DNA of 64,000 bases, from assembly GCA_000320605.2 (NCBI GenBank), contig KB445806.1:3005-67004 (forward strand), in the 5' to 3' direction. Shown one piece after another: positions 1 through 9,810 of the stretch (position 1 is its first letter; every line of letters begins with the position of its first letter). Below the pieces are notes generated by a model. The model was not told where the DNA came from, did not search any database, and saw only the letters and a list, made by a program, of their open reading frames with translations. This stretch comes from Gelatoporia subvermispora B (lineage: Eukaryota; Basidiomycota; Agaricomycetes; Polyporales; Gelatoporiaceae). Made by a program: the position numbers and the translations under genes.

Positions 1-466
1 AAGGGACTGGTCTATTTCGCGCCGTTAATCCACTCTAGGTTCTAGGACTTGCGACCTACTGCTAGAGCGGACACTTCGAAGCGTACGCTGAAACCCGTGG
101 GGCAAACGTACCGTAGGCGCTAAGAAGTTGTTCGGCTAACTCCTCGGATCTTTCCGTGGGCGGTCGGCTCCCGGCATTGCCGGCAAGCCGGTCCATGGGG
201 TTTCCCTGGGGTTTCCCCGCTTAAGCCATTTGAAATTCCGAAACACCGGGCCGAACCAGCCCTCGGATCAAATGATGGCGCTGTTAACGCCATTGGAGGA
301 TAAGTAGTGATTGGTAAGGGCGTTTGTAATTGTGCTTACACCTCGGCCTCCGGCCTCCGGCCGTCGGCGCCCGCTGACGCAATTGAGTCGACTAATCGTG
401 GTCCTGATGAGTCTATATAAGACGAAACGGGTTTGCTGGGTGGTTCCCCAGCCTGTTGACCCCAAG

Positions 467-640
467 TCGACCAGGAATCAGGTAGTCTTCAAGACTAGGA
501 TAAGTATCCATCGCGGCGTCTTCGACGCCGCCACCTAACCCTAACCCTAACCCTAACCCACGTCGACCGCAACTCAGGTAGTCTTCAAGACTAGGATAAG
601 TATCCATCGCACCCCTCGCTTCGCTCGGGGTGCCACCTAA
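467..640. repeat. Two direct repeats, each carrying a hairpin
   Basis: Units at about 467-540 and 562-645 share AGTCTTCAAGACT (itself an inverted repeat) and a run ending AGTATCCATCGC. Each then has a hairpin followed by CACCTAACCC. The first stem is GCGGCGTC/GACGCCGC with a TTC loop (513-531). The second is GCACCCC/GGGGTGC (609-633). Flanks are conserved while stem sequences differ but stay paired, so structure seems to be preserved. Function unknown. Confidence 0.6.
534..560. repeat. Interstitial telomere-type repeat (CCCTAA)4
   Basis: About four perfect CCTAAC units (TTAGGG on the minus strand), the telomere hexamer of most filamentous fungi. The tract is internal and directly follows a hairpin. 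It could mark a healed break, an old chromosome end or a subtelomeric element. Shorter traces (one or two units) occur at 637-645 and 18550-18562. Confidence 0.8.
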
Positions 641-1773
641 CCCTGCTTTTCCCTTCACGTCTGTCTCCAGTTCTCCTGCTCATGCTCCTGCTCCTGCTAT
701 CCGTACATGTATGCTGTATGCTCTCATCACCGTTGGTCCTTGCTCTTCTCGTTGTCACCTGTGAGATCGTGACGGGTAAGTGCCGACCCTGTGTGACACT
801 CTGGGCCGTGCAGGTGCCGCCCCTGTGACACCCTGGGCCGGGTAGGCGTGGACCCTGTGACAACCTGTGACAATCGGATCACACTAGGGTCCGGGTAGAG
901 GTGGTCCGCAAGAGGTGTCTCATAACCCTAAGGACCGGGAACTGGGTCGGGAGACTGGGGTCGTCACGTGGTGAGCGTAGCCAAAGGGAAAAATGAAAAG
1001 TCGTAACAGGCGCAGGTGCAGGTACATGCTAGCACAGACAAATGCAGATTATGATTGGTTTATTCAAGGAAGTCAGGTTGCAAGCTAGGCAGATGATACC
1101 AGAAGGCCACGGGCCACCCATTGAAAAGAGAAGCATTGTGAAATAAAAAGAAATGACAAACAACTAGTATCAAAAATGAACGAAAATGTGAAGGCAAAAT
1201 TGACAAAGGGGTGCAGCACCCAACCGCCCTCATCGAACATGATTGTGCACGAGGTCGAAGTGTGCATACCTGGACGCATTGGTGGGTAGGGGACACGAGA
1301 ACGTAAAGGGGGAAAGGGTATAATACCTTTCTTAGAGTCCACACTCACAACAGTAGGATATTTGATCGCAATATGTTATTCACTTGCTACAGACGAGATT
1401 CAAGCAGTGATTCTACGGGAAGCGGGCCTGTGCACGTCTACCATGTGTCCATACTACAAACAAGACAACAGATCGATGCTCGACGGAGGAAGCAAATAGG
1501 ACACATGCCTACATATATGCCTAGGGGATGGGTTGGAGGTATCGCATGGTCGTAAAGAGCGTGGGCAAGCAAACATAGTCGGAAGGTCGAGGGTGTCGCG
1601 GGAGAGTGTGGTGAAGTGAATAGGGTGTCGCGGGGATTAGTATGTCAAGCAATGAACAAGATCAAGGGGGTGGCAAAACAAGGGAACGAAGCTAAACGAA
1701 ACCGGAGCGGAGCGGACCAGATAATATTCAGCTAATACATGTCGGAATGCGAGCGCCCTGAGCAGAACACAGG

Positions 1774-3165
1774 CTATGCGCGACCGACGGCGCGTCGAAG
1801 GACGTCGCTCCTGTCTTTGTCCGGGGGTCGATCCGCAGCATGAGCTCGGGACCGCGTACGCGGAAGTTCAGGCCGTGCCCTCTCAGCAGCCATAGCCAGC
1901 CGCTTCGCGACGCGCTCGGCCATTGCAGCCTGCAGAGCGTCTTCGCCAAGTGGCTCCTCGCTCTTTGTTGCTCTATGCGGCTGCGGGACAGGAACTGGCT
2001 CAGCCTCTTCGTCGCTCGAGTCCCACGCCGAGTTCTCGGGAGCAGAGCGTGCACGCTTGCCTGCCTGCGTTTGGCTGTGCGTCGGCCTCGTAGGCGTTTC
2101 TGGAAGCGCGGGGGAGACTTGAGATCGTGTCTGCCGGTAAGCGTTATCGCGTCGACGAGCCTCAGGGAAAAGCAGCTTGGGTGGACAGGCAGGCCCAGGG
2201 CTGTAGTCAGGGTGATCCAAGGGGAGACGCGATCGCCGCTCGAACTCGTCGGGAGAAGCACCAGGAGGTCGATACAGTGGATTGGGTAATACAGCCTTGA
2301 CGCCACGGCTATAAAATGTGGTTAGCCACACGAAAAGCGACGAATCGCGTACGGGCCAGCGAGATGTACAGCCAGGTAGAGAAAGTACGTACAAAACATA
2401 GGTAATCGTCGGTCTCTCCACATGTTGAACAGGCGTCCGTGGCTCAGGAGTCTGCGGAGTCGCACTGGCGACAGATCCTGGCGAGCCGCTGACGAGAAAC
2501 GGATTGTCGGGCGAGTCACGCACGGGTGCGTGCCTCGCCCTCCTGGGACTCCGTCTCAGATTCAGCGGCGGGGTGGCAGGTCTCGGAGCAACGCATGGCT
2601 GGCGGCGCGACGGCGGAGGAGAAATGAGGCCTGTATGGCCGCGCAGTAGCAGATGTGGCGCGGGCGGGGGGGACGACGACGGCGAGCGGGTGCGCGACAG
2701 CGAGCGAGTCCGTGCACGAGAGGCTCGCTCATCCTCCGGCTTCACAGGCACGCCTATAACCTCCTTGCTCGGCCCTGCCTTGTCCTTCTGCGCACCGTCC
2801 GCGTCCGATGCGCCCATCCAGAATGCGTCCTCCGCAGCAGTGGCGCCGCTGAGCTCCTCCGCGATAGCGTCTAGGGTCTTGCGCTTCTTGTTGCCGACCA
2901 CGACCGCCCCATCCGTGCGCCGCTCGCTCTCGTATCCACCCACATCCTCGCGCCCCGCGTCCTCCTCGCGCTCGTCCGAATCGGAATCATGGCGGCGCGA
3001 ACGCGGTGTCTTGCCGCGCTTGCGTTTCTGGACGGTGCGTGGTGGTGTGAGGAGACTGGCCTGCGGCGCGATGCGCTTGACGGCAGATTTGGGTGCAGGC
3101 TTGGTCGGGCGGGCTGCGGGCACCTCCATGGGCGACGAGTCTAGCACTCGTCGTGTTTTCGGCAT
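1774..3165 (-). CDS. Hypothetical disordered, basic nuclear-type protein
   Basis: I do not recognise the family. The frame runs from ATG at 3165 to a stop at 1774. One intron at 2309-2392 (GTACGT...TATAG, 84 nt, a multiple of three) joins ...TITYVF to RGVKAVLPNPLYR and leaves 435 aa. The protein is mostly low complexity: a basic KRKRGKTPRSRR-type stretch near residue 50 that could be a nuclear signal, an acidic Ser/Asp block, an RS/SP-rich segment (residues ~150-175) and an Arg/Ala-rich tail. The only globular-looking part is the short block around the splice site. A nuclear regulatory or scaffold role is inferred from composition alone. The intron gives confidence that it is a real gene. Confidence 0.6.
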   Translation of the reverse strand: MPKTRRVLDSSPMEVPAARPTKPAPKSAVKRIAPQASLLTPPRTVQKRKRGKTPRSRRHDSDSDEREEDAGREDVGGYESERRTDGAVVVGNKKRKTLDAIAEELSGATAAEDAFWMGASDADGAQKDKAGPSKEVIGVPVKPEDERASRARTRSLSRTRSPSSSPPPAPHLLLRGHTGLISPPPSRRQPCVAPRPATPPLNLRRSPRRARHAPVRDSPDNPFLVSGSPGSVASATPQTPEPRTPVQHVERPTITYVLYVLSLPGCTSRWPVRDSSLFVWLTTFYSRGVKAVLPNPLYRPPGASPDEFERRSRLPLDHPDYSPGPACPPKLLFPEARRRDNAYRQTRSQVSPALPETPTRPTHSQTQAGKRARSAPENSAWDSSDEEAEPVPVPQPHRATKSEEPLGEDALQAAMAERVAKRLAMAAERARPELPRTRSRAHAADRPPDKDRSDVLRRAVGRA

Positions 3166-3913
3166 CGTTCGAATCGTCGAGATGCGCGCAGATTGTAGTG
3201 TTCAATATTATATGTCGCGTCGGAGCAGATGTAAGAAATACAGCAAGAGTCAAGAAGAAGAATGGAGGTGAGGACGGAGGGCGATCTGTTTTATGTCGAC
3301 GGCCACGGCCAAGTCGACCTCCTCGTTGAGACAACAACACCCCGGCATCTTCCGCCGCACCAAACATGTAACAACACAACCGCCACTGGTGGCAGCACCG
3401 TTCAGACTTTCAGTGTGGCTTCAAGCCCTCAAGTAGTACTTGACAACTCGCACTCTTCGACACGCAGCAGGTAGTTCTCTAGTCCCTCTTAAGCATCGCA
3501 TAACCCCACTGGGATGTTACACCAAGTATGATATCCTGCTGGAAATATTACTTTCGTATGGCAGCGCGTCACGGAAGGCCAAAGCTCCTCCGGGCGAGCC
3601 AGTCCGGTCAACAATAGAACTCGATCTAGTCAGCGACGAGGCTCGACGAGCATCGACAAGGACACCTTTCCATGCCGAAATACAATTATGTAGACTGCGA
3701 CCCATGACAAACCTCACCTCAAGTGACTCGGAGGTTTGATCTGCACCTGGGTGGGCTTTATTGCTGGGGCAAACGGGAGCTTGTACCTTTGTGCACGATA
3801 GGTGACACTGTCATGTCCAAGCTCAGCACGCAGATCATGCGAGACGGCTCTACGAACGGCGCGCTGCCGAACTCCGAGCATGTTGAGTTGTACAATTCCT
3901 TTCCTTCTATGCA
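3166..3913. other. Intergenic, nothing recognised
   Basis: This region lies upstream of the hypothetical gene on the minus strand and downstream of the NAPRT stop codon. It has no convincing coding frame, repeat or RNA gene. Confidence 0.5.
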
Positions 3914-5668
3914 CTACTCGGAAGGCAGGCTAAAGATCTGTTTGACGAGCTTCACAGTCTCGCGATCTCCCGTGTTCTGCGAATCACGTCAGACTCCGCA
4001 CGCAGCTCACATGATCATGACACAGCCCTCACCTTGCTGAGCTCGTCGCTGATCTTGACCGTTGACTTCCCGCTCACCGACGCCAACTTGATGACCATGT
4101 TCAGCGCTTTGCTCTTCTCCTTGCGACCGCTGGACACGGACTTGAAGTCGTTCGTCAGAGACGTGCCGATGCCAAAGGAGCCTGTAACGGTTGTAACATC
4201 AGCCGCACGCCCTCGCCAGAGATCAGGCGCCTTACAGCGGAAGCCATATTCGTGACACTGCTCGTTCAGCTTGAGAGCCTTGTCGACTGTGACTGCATCG
4301 GAGTAGATGATCATTTTTTCAGTGTGGTCGATGTCGAGCTGCCGGTAGACCTCCCGGGCATAAGGCGCGTAGACAAACGGATCGCCCGAGTCTTGGCGCA
4401 GGCCGTTCCACCTCTTGGCTTGCTCCGGATGTTGTAGGAACTCCTGTATCCGGGGTGAACGATCGCGCCCAGGGTCGTAAAAAGTACGGACACATACCTT
4501 GAAGAAGGCATGGGTCGAAAACGTGTCTGTGAGCGCGAGCAAGAGGCCGACCGGATACACGTCTTCCCACAGTTTCAATGCTAGATAGTGAACTTGCTCG
4601 TAGCCCTTGATGGCACCGACCTAGACATCCGAGTCAACGCAGAGCGAACGCTAGTCGAGTGTATCGCGCGCACCGCCATATACCATTCACTAAATTCAGA
4701 TGTAAAGACCTGTCCGCATCGAAAGGTGTACTACCACGTACTGAGCAATGGTACCAATGGGCGCGACATCATATTTGCGGGCCAGGTGGACCTGCGAGCG
4801 TGCATTAGAACCCCCAGAACAGCGCTCGAGCCGAGACACACATTGCTAGTACCGAGCAACTTGCCACCGTTCGTGGTCTCCTTGTTCGCCTTGACGAGGA
4901 CACCGACGACAGCGTCTTGGGTGCGGTACGACCGCCTGCGGCGCGTCCCAAACTCGCTGAACACGCAGCCGGCATCAAGCAGCGTGCGCGCCTTCTCGTA
5001 GGCTTGTTCTGGATGCAGGCATCAAACGCGAAATGTCAGCACGCGGGGCGCGAAGCGCGGCGTCCGGGGGACTCACCTTCCTGGCCCTCGTAATCCCAGT
5101 CGGTGTCCACGGTGCGGAAGTACGTCTCGCTGAGACACGCCATGAGGGGGACCTCCCACAGGATGGTCTCCACCCATGGTCCGACGGCCTCGATGTCGAG
5201 GTTGCCGTACTGGCCATCCTCCGAGACCGGGATGAACTGTATGCGGACCTGCTCGGGCTTGAAGCGGTACCGGGCGAGGTAGTCGAGGTAGTCGGGCTTG
5301 AACTGCGGGTAGGCCTTGGCGAGCCAGTCGCGCTCCTCCGCGGTGAGGGTGAGACGGTCGAATCCTGATGCAGAGGAACGCTCGGTCAGATGGCGTCGGG
5401 CGAGCGGTAGAATGTCGTACGGGAGACCGCCTCGGAGAAGCGTTCGTAGCACTCTCGGCTGAAATACCGGCCTTGGTCGCGGTGCGTGAAGCGGTAGCTG
5501 GCTTGTACATCCGGGAAATGCCTCATGACGGCCTGCTGCATCGTAAACTGCCCGGGAGCGCATGTCCAGCTGAATATTGCGACTAGAGATAAGCGTGCGG
5601 CGCACCTTGTACAGGTCCGAGTCTAGCAGAGACACCGGGAAACCGATGAGTTCGCGCTCGGTAGACAT
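3914..5668 (-). CDS. NPT1: Nicotinate phosphoribosyltransferase (NAPRT)
   Basis: Converts nicotinate plus PRPP to nicotinate mononucleotide in the NAD+ salvage (Preiss-Handler) pathway. The gene is split into roughly ten exons. Starting at ATG 5668 the spliced reading gives MSTERELIGFPVSLLDSDLY, then K-FTMQQAVMRHFPDVQ, SRFDRLTLTAEERDW, GTSNVHLARKYDVAPIGT, AHEWYMAVGAIKGYEQVHY, LALTDTFSTHAFFK, LRQDSGDPFVYAPYA, MIIYSDAVTVDKALKLNE and SFGIGTSLTNDF. It ends ISDELSK-NTGDRETVKLVKQIFSLPSE with a stop at 3914-3916. These are hallmark blocks of fungal NAPRT, including the AHEW histidine that I recall as the autophosphorylated residue of the family. Example introns: first after ...DLYK (GTGCGC...GGCAG) and one splitting GTSN|VHLARK. 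All junctions keep frame. It is divergent from RRP41, with 183 bp between the start codons. Confidence 0.93.
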
Positions 5669-5851
5669 TCTCCCTACTGTAATTCTTGATACAATGTACA
5701 AGAGTCTATGGGGGTCTATGTCGCGTGGTGGTCACAAGAGCAAGAGTGGGTATGACATATCGTCGCAGCATCTTGCTAAGCCCAAATATAGCCGGCGGTG
5801 GCTCGCGTCTGTGGCAACTTATCCGCGCGTCACGTTCTCCCAAAAACTACC

Positions 5852-6770
5852 ATGGTGCGCTTTATCTTCGTCTCCACTTTTTTTCTTCTTGACCATTCCC
5901 CTGCTCAGAGCTCGCGGATAGAAATTCTCAACGATGGCGGGTACCGCTCGGACGGGCGACGACAATACGAGCTGCGCGACATCACGATCGACATGACGCC
6001 GCAGGGGAGCGCAGACGGGTGCGCCAGCATCGCGCACGGCCTCACACAAGTGTCCGTCTCTGTTTTTGGCCCGCGCGAAGCAAAACAGCGGTCGCAGACA
6101 CTGCACGACCGCGCAGTGCTCAACGTCGAGGTGAACGTGCTGCCGTTCAGCACGGGCGAGCGTCGGCGGCGGGGGCGTGCAGACAGGTGAGCCCGCCCTC
6201 CCCTCTTGCGCAGACGCACCTCTGACGGGGACGGCTCGAATGTGCAGACGCATCCTGGAGCTCGCGGCATCGATCAAGGCGACGTTCGAGCCCGTCGTGC
6301 AGACGACGCTCTACCCGCGCGCGCAGATCGACATCTTCGTGAGCGTGCAGCAGCAGGACGGCGGGCTGCTGCCCGCGTGCATCAACGGCACGACGCTCGC
6401 GCTCGCGGCCGCGGGGGTGCCGCTGCTCGACTTTGTGTGCGCGGTGAGCGCGGGGGTGCACGGGGCGGCGGCGCTGCTGGACCTGAGCGCGCTCGAGGAG
6501 GGCGACCTGCCGCACGCCGCGGTCGCGGTCCTCCCGCGCACGAAGAAGGTCACGCTCGCCGCGCTCGAGACGCGCCTGCACGTCGACAGGTTCGCGGAGG
6601 TGTTCCGGCTCGCGTGCGACGCGGGCCAGACGATCCACGCCGAGATGCGCCGTGCGGTCAGGACGCGCACCCAAGAGCTCGTCGCGGCCATGGGCGCGGG
6701 CCCCAGGGCGGGCCCCGGGGAGCATGTAGACAGGGATGTGGCCATGGACGACGACGCCGCCGACTATTGA
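5852..6770 (+). CDS. RRP41: Exosome subunit Rrp41/Ski6, complete copy
   Basis: An RNase PH-fold subunit of the RNA exosome ring, needed for 3'-5' processing and decay of rRNA, snoRNA and mRNA. The model is 5852-5854 (ATG only), 5909-6186 and 6248-6770, giving 267 aa. The first intron (GTGCGC...CTCAG) separates the ATG from SSRIEILNDGGYRSDGRR. The second joins RGRAD to RRILELAASIKATFEP. The RNase PH core includes DGCASIAHGLTQVSVSVFGP, LPFSTGERRRRG and the block LPACINGTTLALAAAGVPLL; the C-terminus is an acidic DDDAADY. Eukaryotic Rrp41 is normally catalytically silent. A nearly identical second copy starts at 18.6 kb with a different 5' end. This copy has the family-typical N-terminus, so I take it as the ancestral gene. 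Confidence 0.95.
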
Positions 6771-7145
6771 TATTTATTCTGCGTGAGTGTGCTGCGTTGA
6801 TTGTGGCTGCATTTTGAGCTATGCGACCCAGGTAAAGCTCTTCCCACGACGCTAACACTTGCTGTGTTTTGTGCTGCCTCTATTGATTCCAACTCGTGGC
6901 GACACTGAAACCGCTCGACTGCCTAGCATCTGTATTGTCGCATCAGCTGCAGCTGTGATCCTGCACGCCATGCGACACTTCTGATGGACGCCTGCTACTA
7001 CGTCTAAGACCCGCAACCTCCGTCTCGTCTGGTGCTGCTTCTGGTCCGCAACCACCAAGTTCACATTTCACCGAGATGTTCAGCTTTGTGCTACCTCTAA
7101 GCAGAATTGGAGGGAGCGGGAGCCACTGGTATGACATGGTGCGGT

Positions 7146-7370
7146 CCCAATCTCAGAAGGACCTGAACCTGAGCGTGATGTCCGATATGACGCGCCTGTC
7201 GCAGAGGTGCTCTCTGATTCCTGCCCCAATTCGTTGTTCTGAATACTGCGGGCCTAGGGCCCCAATTTCAGAAGGCTCTGAACCTGAGCGTGATGTCTGA
7301 CATACGTGGCTGTCGCAGAGGTGCTCTCTGGTTCCCGCCCCAAATAGTCTGTTCTGAATACTGCGGGCTT
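7146..7370. repeat. Two-unit tandem repeat, 115-bp period
   Basis: Units start at 7146 and 7261. Both read CCCAAT(C/T)TCAGAAGG...CTGAACCTGAGCGTGATGTC and end TTCTGAATACTGCGGGC. The same pair occurs in the right copy at about 19838-20065, so the repeat predates the duplication. Confidence 0.85.
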
Positions 7371-8180
7371 CGATATTCAATCAGCTGTGCTGCTACGATC
7401 TTGCCACAATGATCCCGGGTATGTCAATGTATGATTTACGTTTCGAACACGCATGACGATAGCTTGTCTGAACATGCAGGAAGGTCGCATTTCGCTCGAA
7501 CTTCCGGTCGGCACCACTCGCTTCCTGGCCGTGACTGGGCATCTGCAAGTTAGCGTGAATTTAACGGGCAGAAAGCGAAGGACCACAGGACACAGAGTAC
7601 GGCTTAGGGTTAGTGTGACGACTCGCACTCCGCGAGGCTACGGTGCGCTCAGACATACACTAAGTCACCACAAGCCCCCGCCTGACCTCACGACCCGCCG
7701 CATATGGTGAAATTTACACGGCTCATTTAGCAGGACAGAGACTTCCCATAGCATGCTGCGATAACATGACCGTCTCAATGCCTCTGCATGGATTTCTTTT
7801 CCGGGACAGCGGACCGTTTGACAGGGCACTGAGAGGATTTTTGAGGCGCGGTGAGACTAGGCCTACCTTTGGATGTCAAAGCCGAGTACCAGAGCATGTT
7901 CACGGTGCGTCTGACAACCTGCATGAAAGTGGAGGCGTCGGTTATGATTGCTGCGGGGTGAGGACTGAAAGAGACCAAAGACGGTATGTGATACGGCCGA
8001 CCACATTGTCCGATGAACATACCAATCCGCTATTGTACTTGCTGGACACGACGGGCGCCGTGCGAGGGTGGTATTTCGTCTGCAGCCGAGCCAATAATCA
8101 ACATGCAGTGCCGGGTCACTGCACACGTAGCGCTACGATCTACATGCAGGCGGGGGTGTGTTGTACATGTGTGCTTCCAC

Positions 8181-8187
8181 GTTTCAT
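8181..8187. repeat. Target-site duplication, left (GTTTCAT)
   Basis: Left TSD of the 785-bp element. Its partner lies at 8973-8979, and the empty-site allele in the right duplicate has only one copy. Confidence 0.9.
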
Positions 8188-8972
8188 CCCAGTCAAAAGT
8201 GGTGCTAGGTAGATCGAGTCAGGACGAATTATATCGAATAAAGCGCCGCCTATTGAGCAACATCGAGTGAAATCGAGTTGCTCTTTCCTTCCACCAGCGC
8301 CCATCTACACTGCGATACCTCTAGCCTCAAGTGCCTGCTAGAGGCAAGCCGTATGCCATCAATTGTGAGTGGTCCTTGTATCATTTGCTCACTCCTCTCA
8401 CACATCAGCAGACTGCATCCGAGGCGTCTCACGGTTCTGTTGGCGTACGAGAGCTGGATACCATACGATTCGGGTACCAGAGAGTATTTCAGTCGCCTCC
8501 TATCCAGAGATTCACTAATCACACATCAGAGGACAACGGTTCGCTGGATGTTGCACTAAGGGAGTCGTACAAGACGGGGATGAATGGGAGCTCAATACAG
8601 GTGAGAGGGCAGCAGGCCGAGAGGAGGAACCGGAAGCGGGGCGGAGGTGGAGGCGGGAACTATACGGGCTGCGTCACGTGTATATCGAGCTAGAGCAAAT
8701 GAAACCGAGTAAAATCGAGTACAATCGAGTGAGGTTGAGTACTATAAGTGCAAGCGGCGGCCGCGGGCAGAGCGTTGGTCAATTAAATCTGACTTGTCCG
8801 GAACTAGATGTTACTCGATCAGTTCAGACGTGCTCGATGGGTACTCGATGTAACTAGACGGGTATCGAGTGCCATCGAGTTTAGTCCGGATTCTCAGAGT
8901 TAAATCCACCCCCTTGACAAGTTCGATCTGACTCGTTCTAGCTCGATCCACCTAGCACCACTTTTGACTGGG
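8188..8972. mobile_element. Nonautonomous TIR transposon (MITE-like), 785 bp
   Basis: Ends are inverted repeats starting CCCAGTCAAAAGTGG: 23 bp perfect, then one mismatch and 7 more matching bases. The direct repeat GTTTCAT flanks both sides (8181-8187 and 8973-8979), a 7-bp target-site duplication. The right copy keeps the empty site with a single GTTTCAT. The interior is rich in ATCGAGT-type motifs in both orientations, like subterminal transposase-binding repeats. There is no transposase frame. A 7-bp TSD does not fix the superfamily; hAT usually makes 8 bp. Confidence 0.92.
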
Positions 8973-9054
8973 GTTTCATTTTGAACGCGCCGTGTCGTAG
9001 CGTGCACCTACACCTTGTGGGACGCCGGCGACGCCAGCGACGTCGTGCGACCGA

Positions 9055-9810
<756 letters not shown>

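Larger units (their letters stand above)
1..1770. other. Gene-free left flank with repeats
   Basis: I see no supportable gene here. The stretch holds the hairpin/telomere module at 467-640 and a short degenerate tandem repeat around 775-865 (about three units of roughly 30 bp built on 'CCCTGTGACA...GGGCCG'). Further right is AT-richer unique DNA. Short open frames lack splice context and family resemblance. Confidence 0.5.
6771..9054. other. RRP41-TRM8 intergenic region, left copy
   Basis: No gene recognised. The stretch holds a 115-bp tandem repeat (7146-7370), a nonautonomous transposon (8188-8972) and otherwise unique DNA. It is conserved in the right copy, but open frames such as 7766-8212 show no family features. 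Confidence 0.5.
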
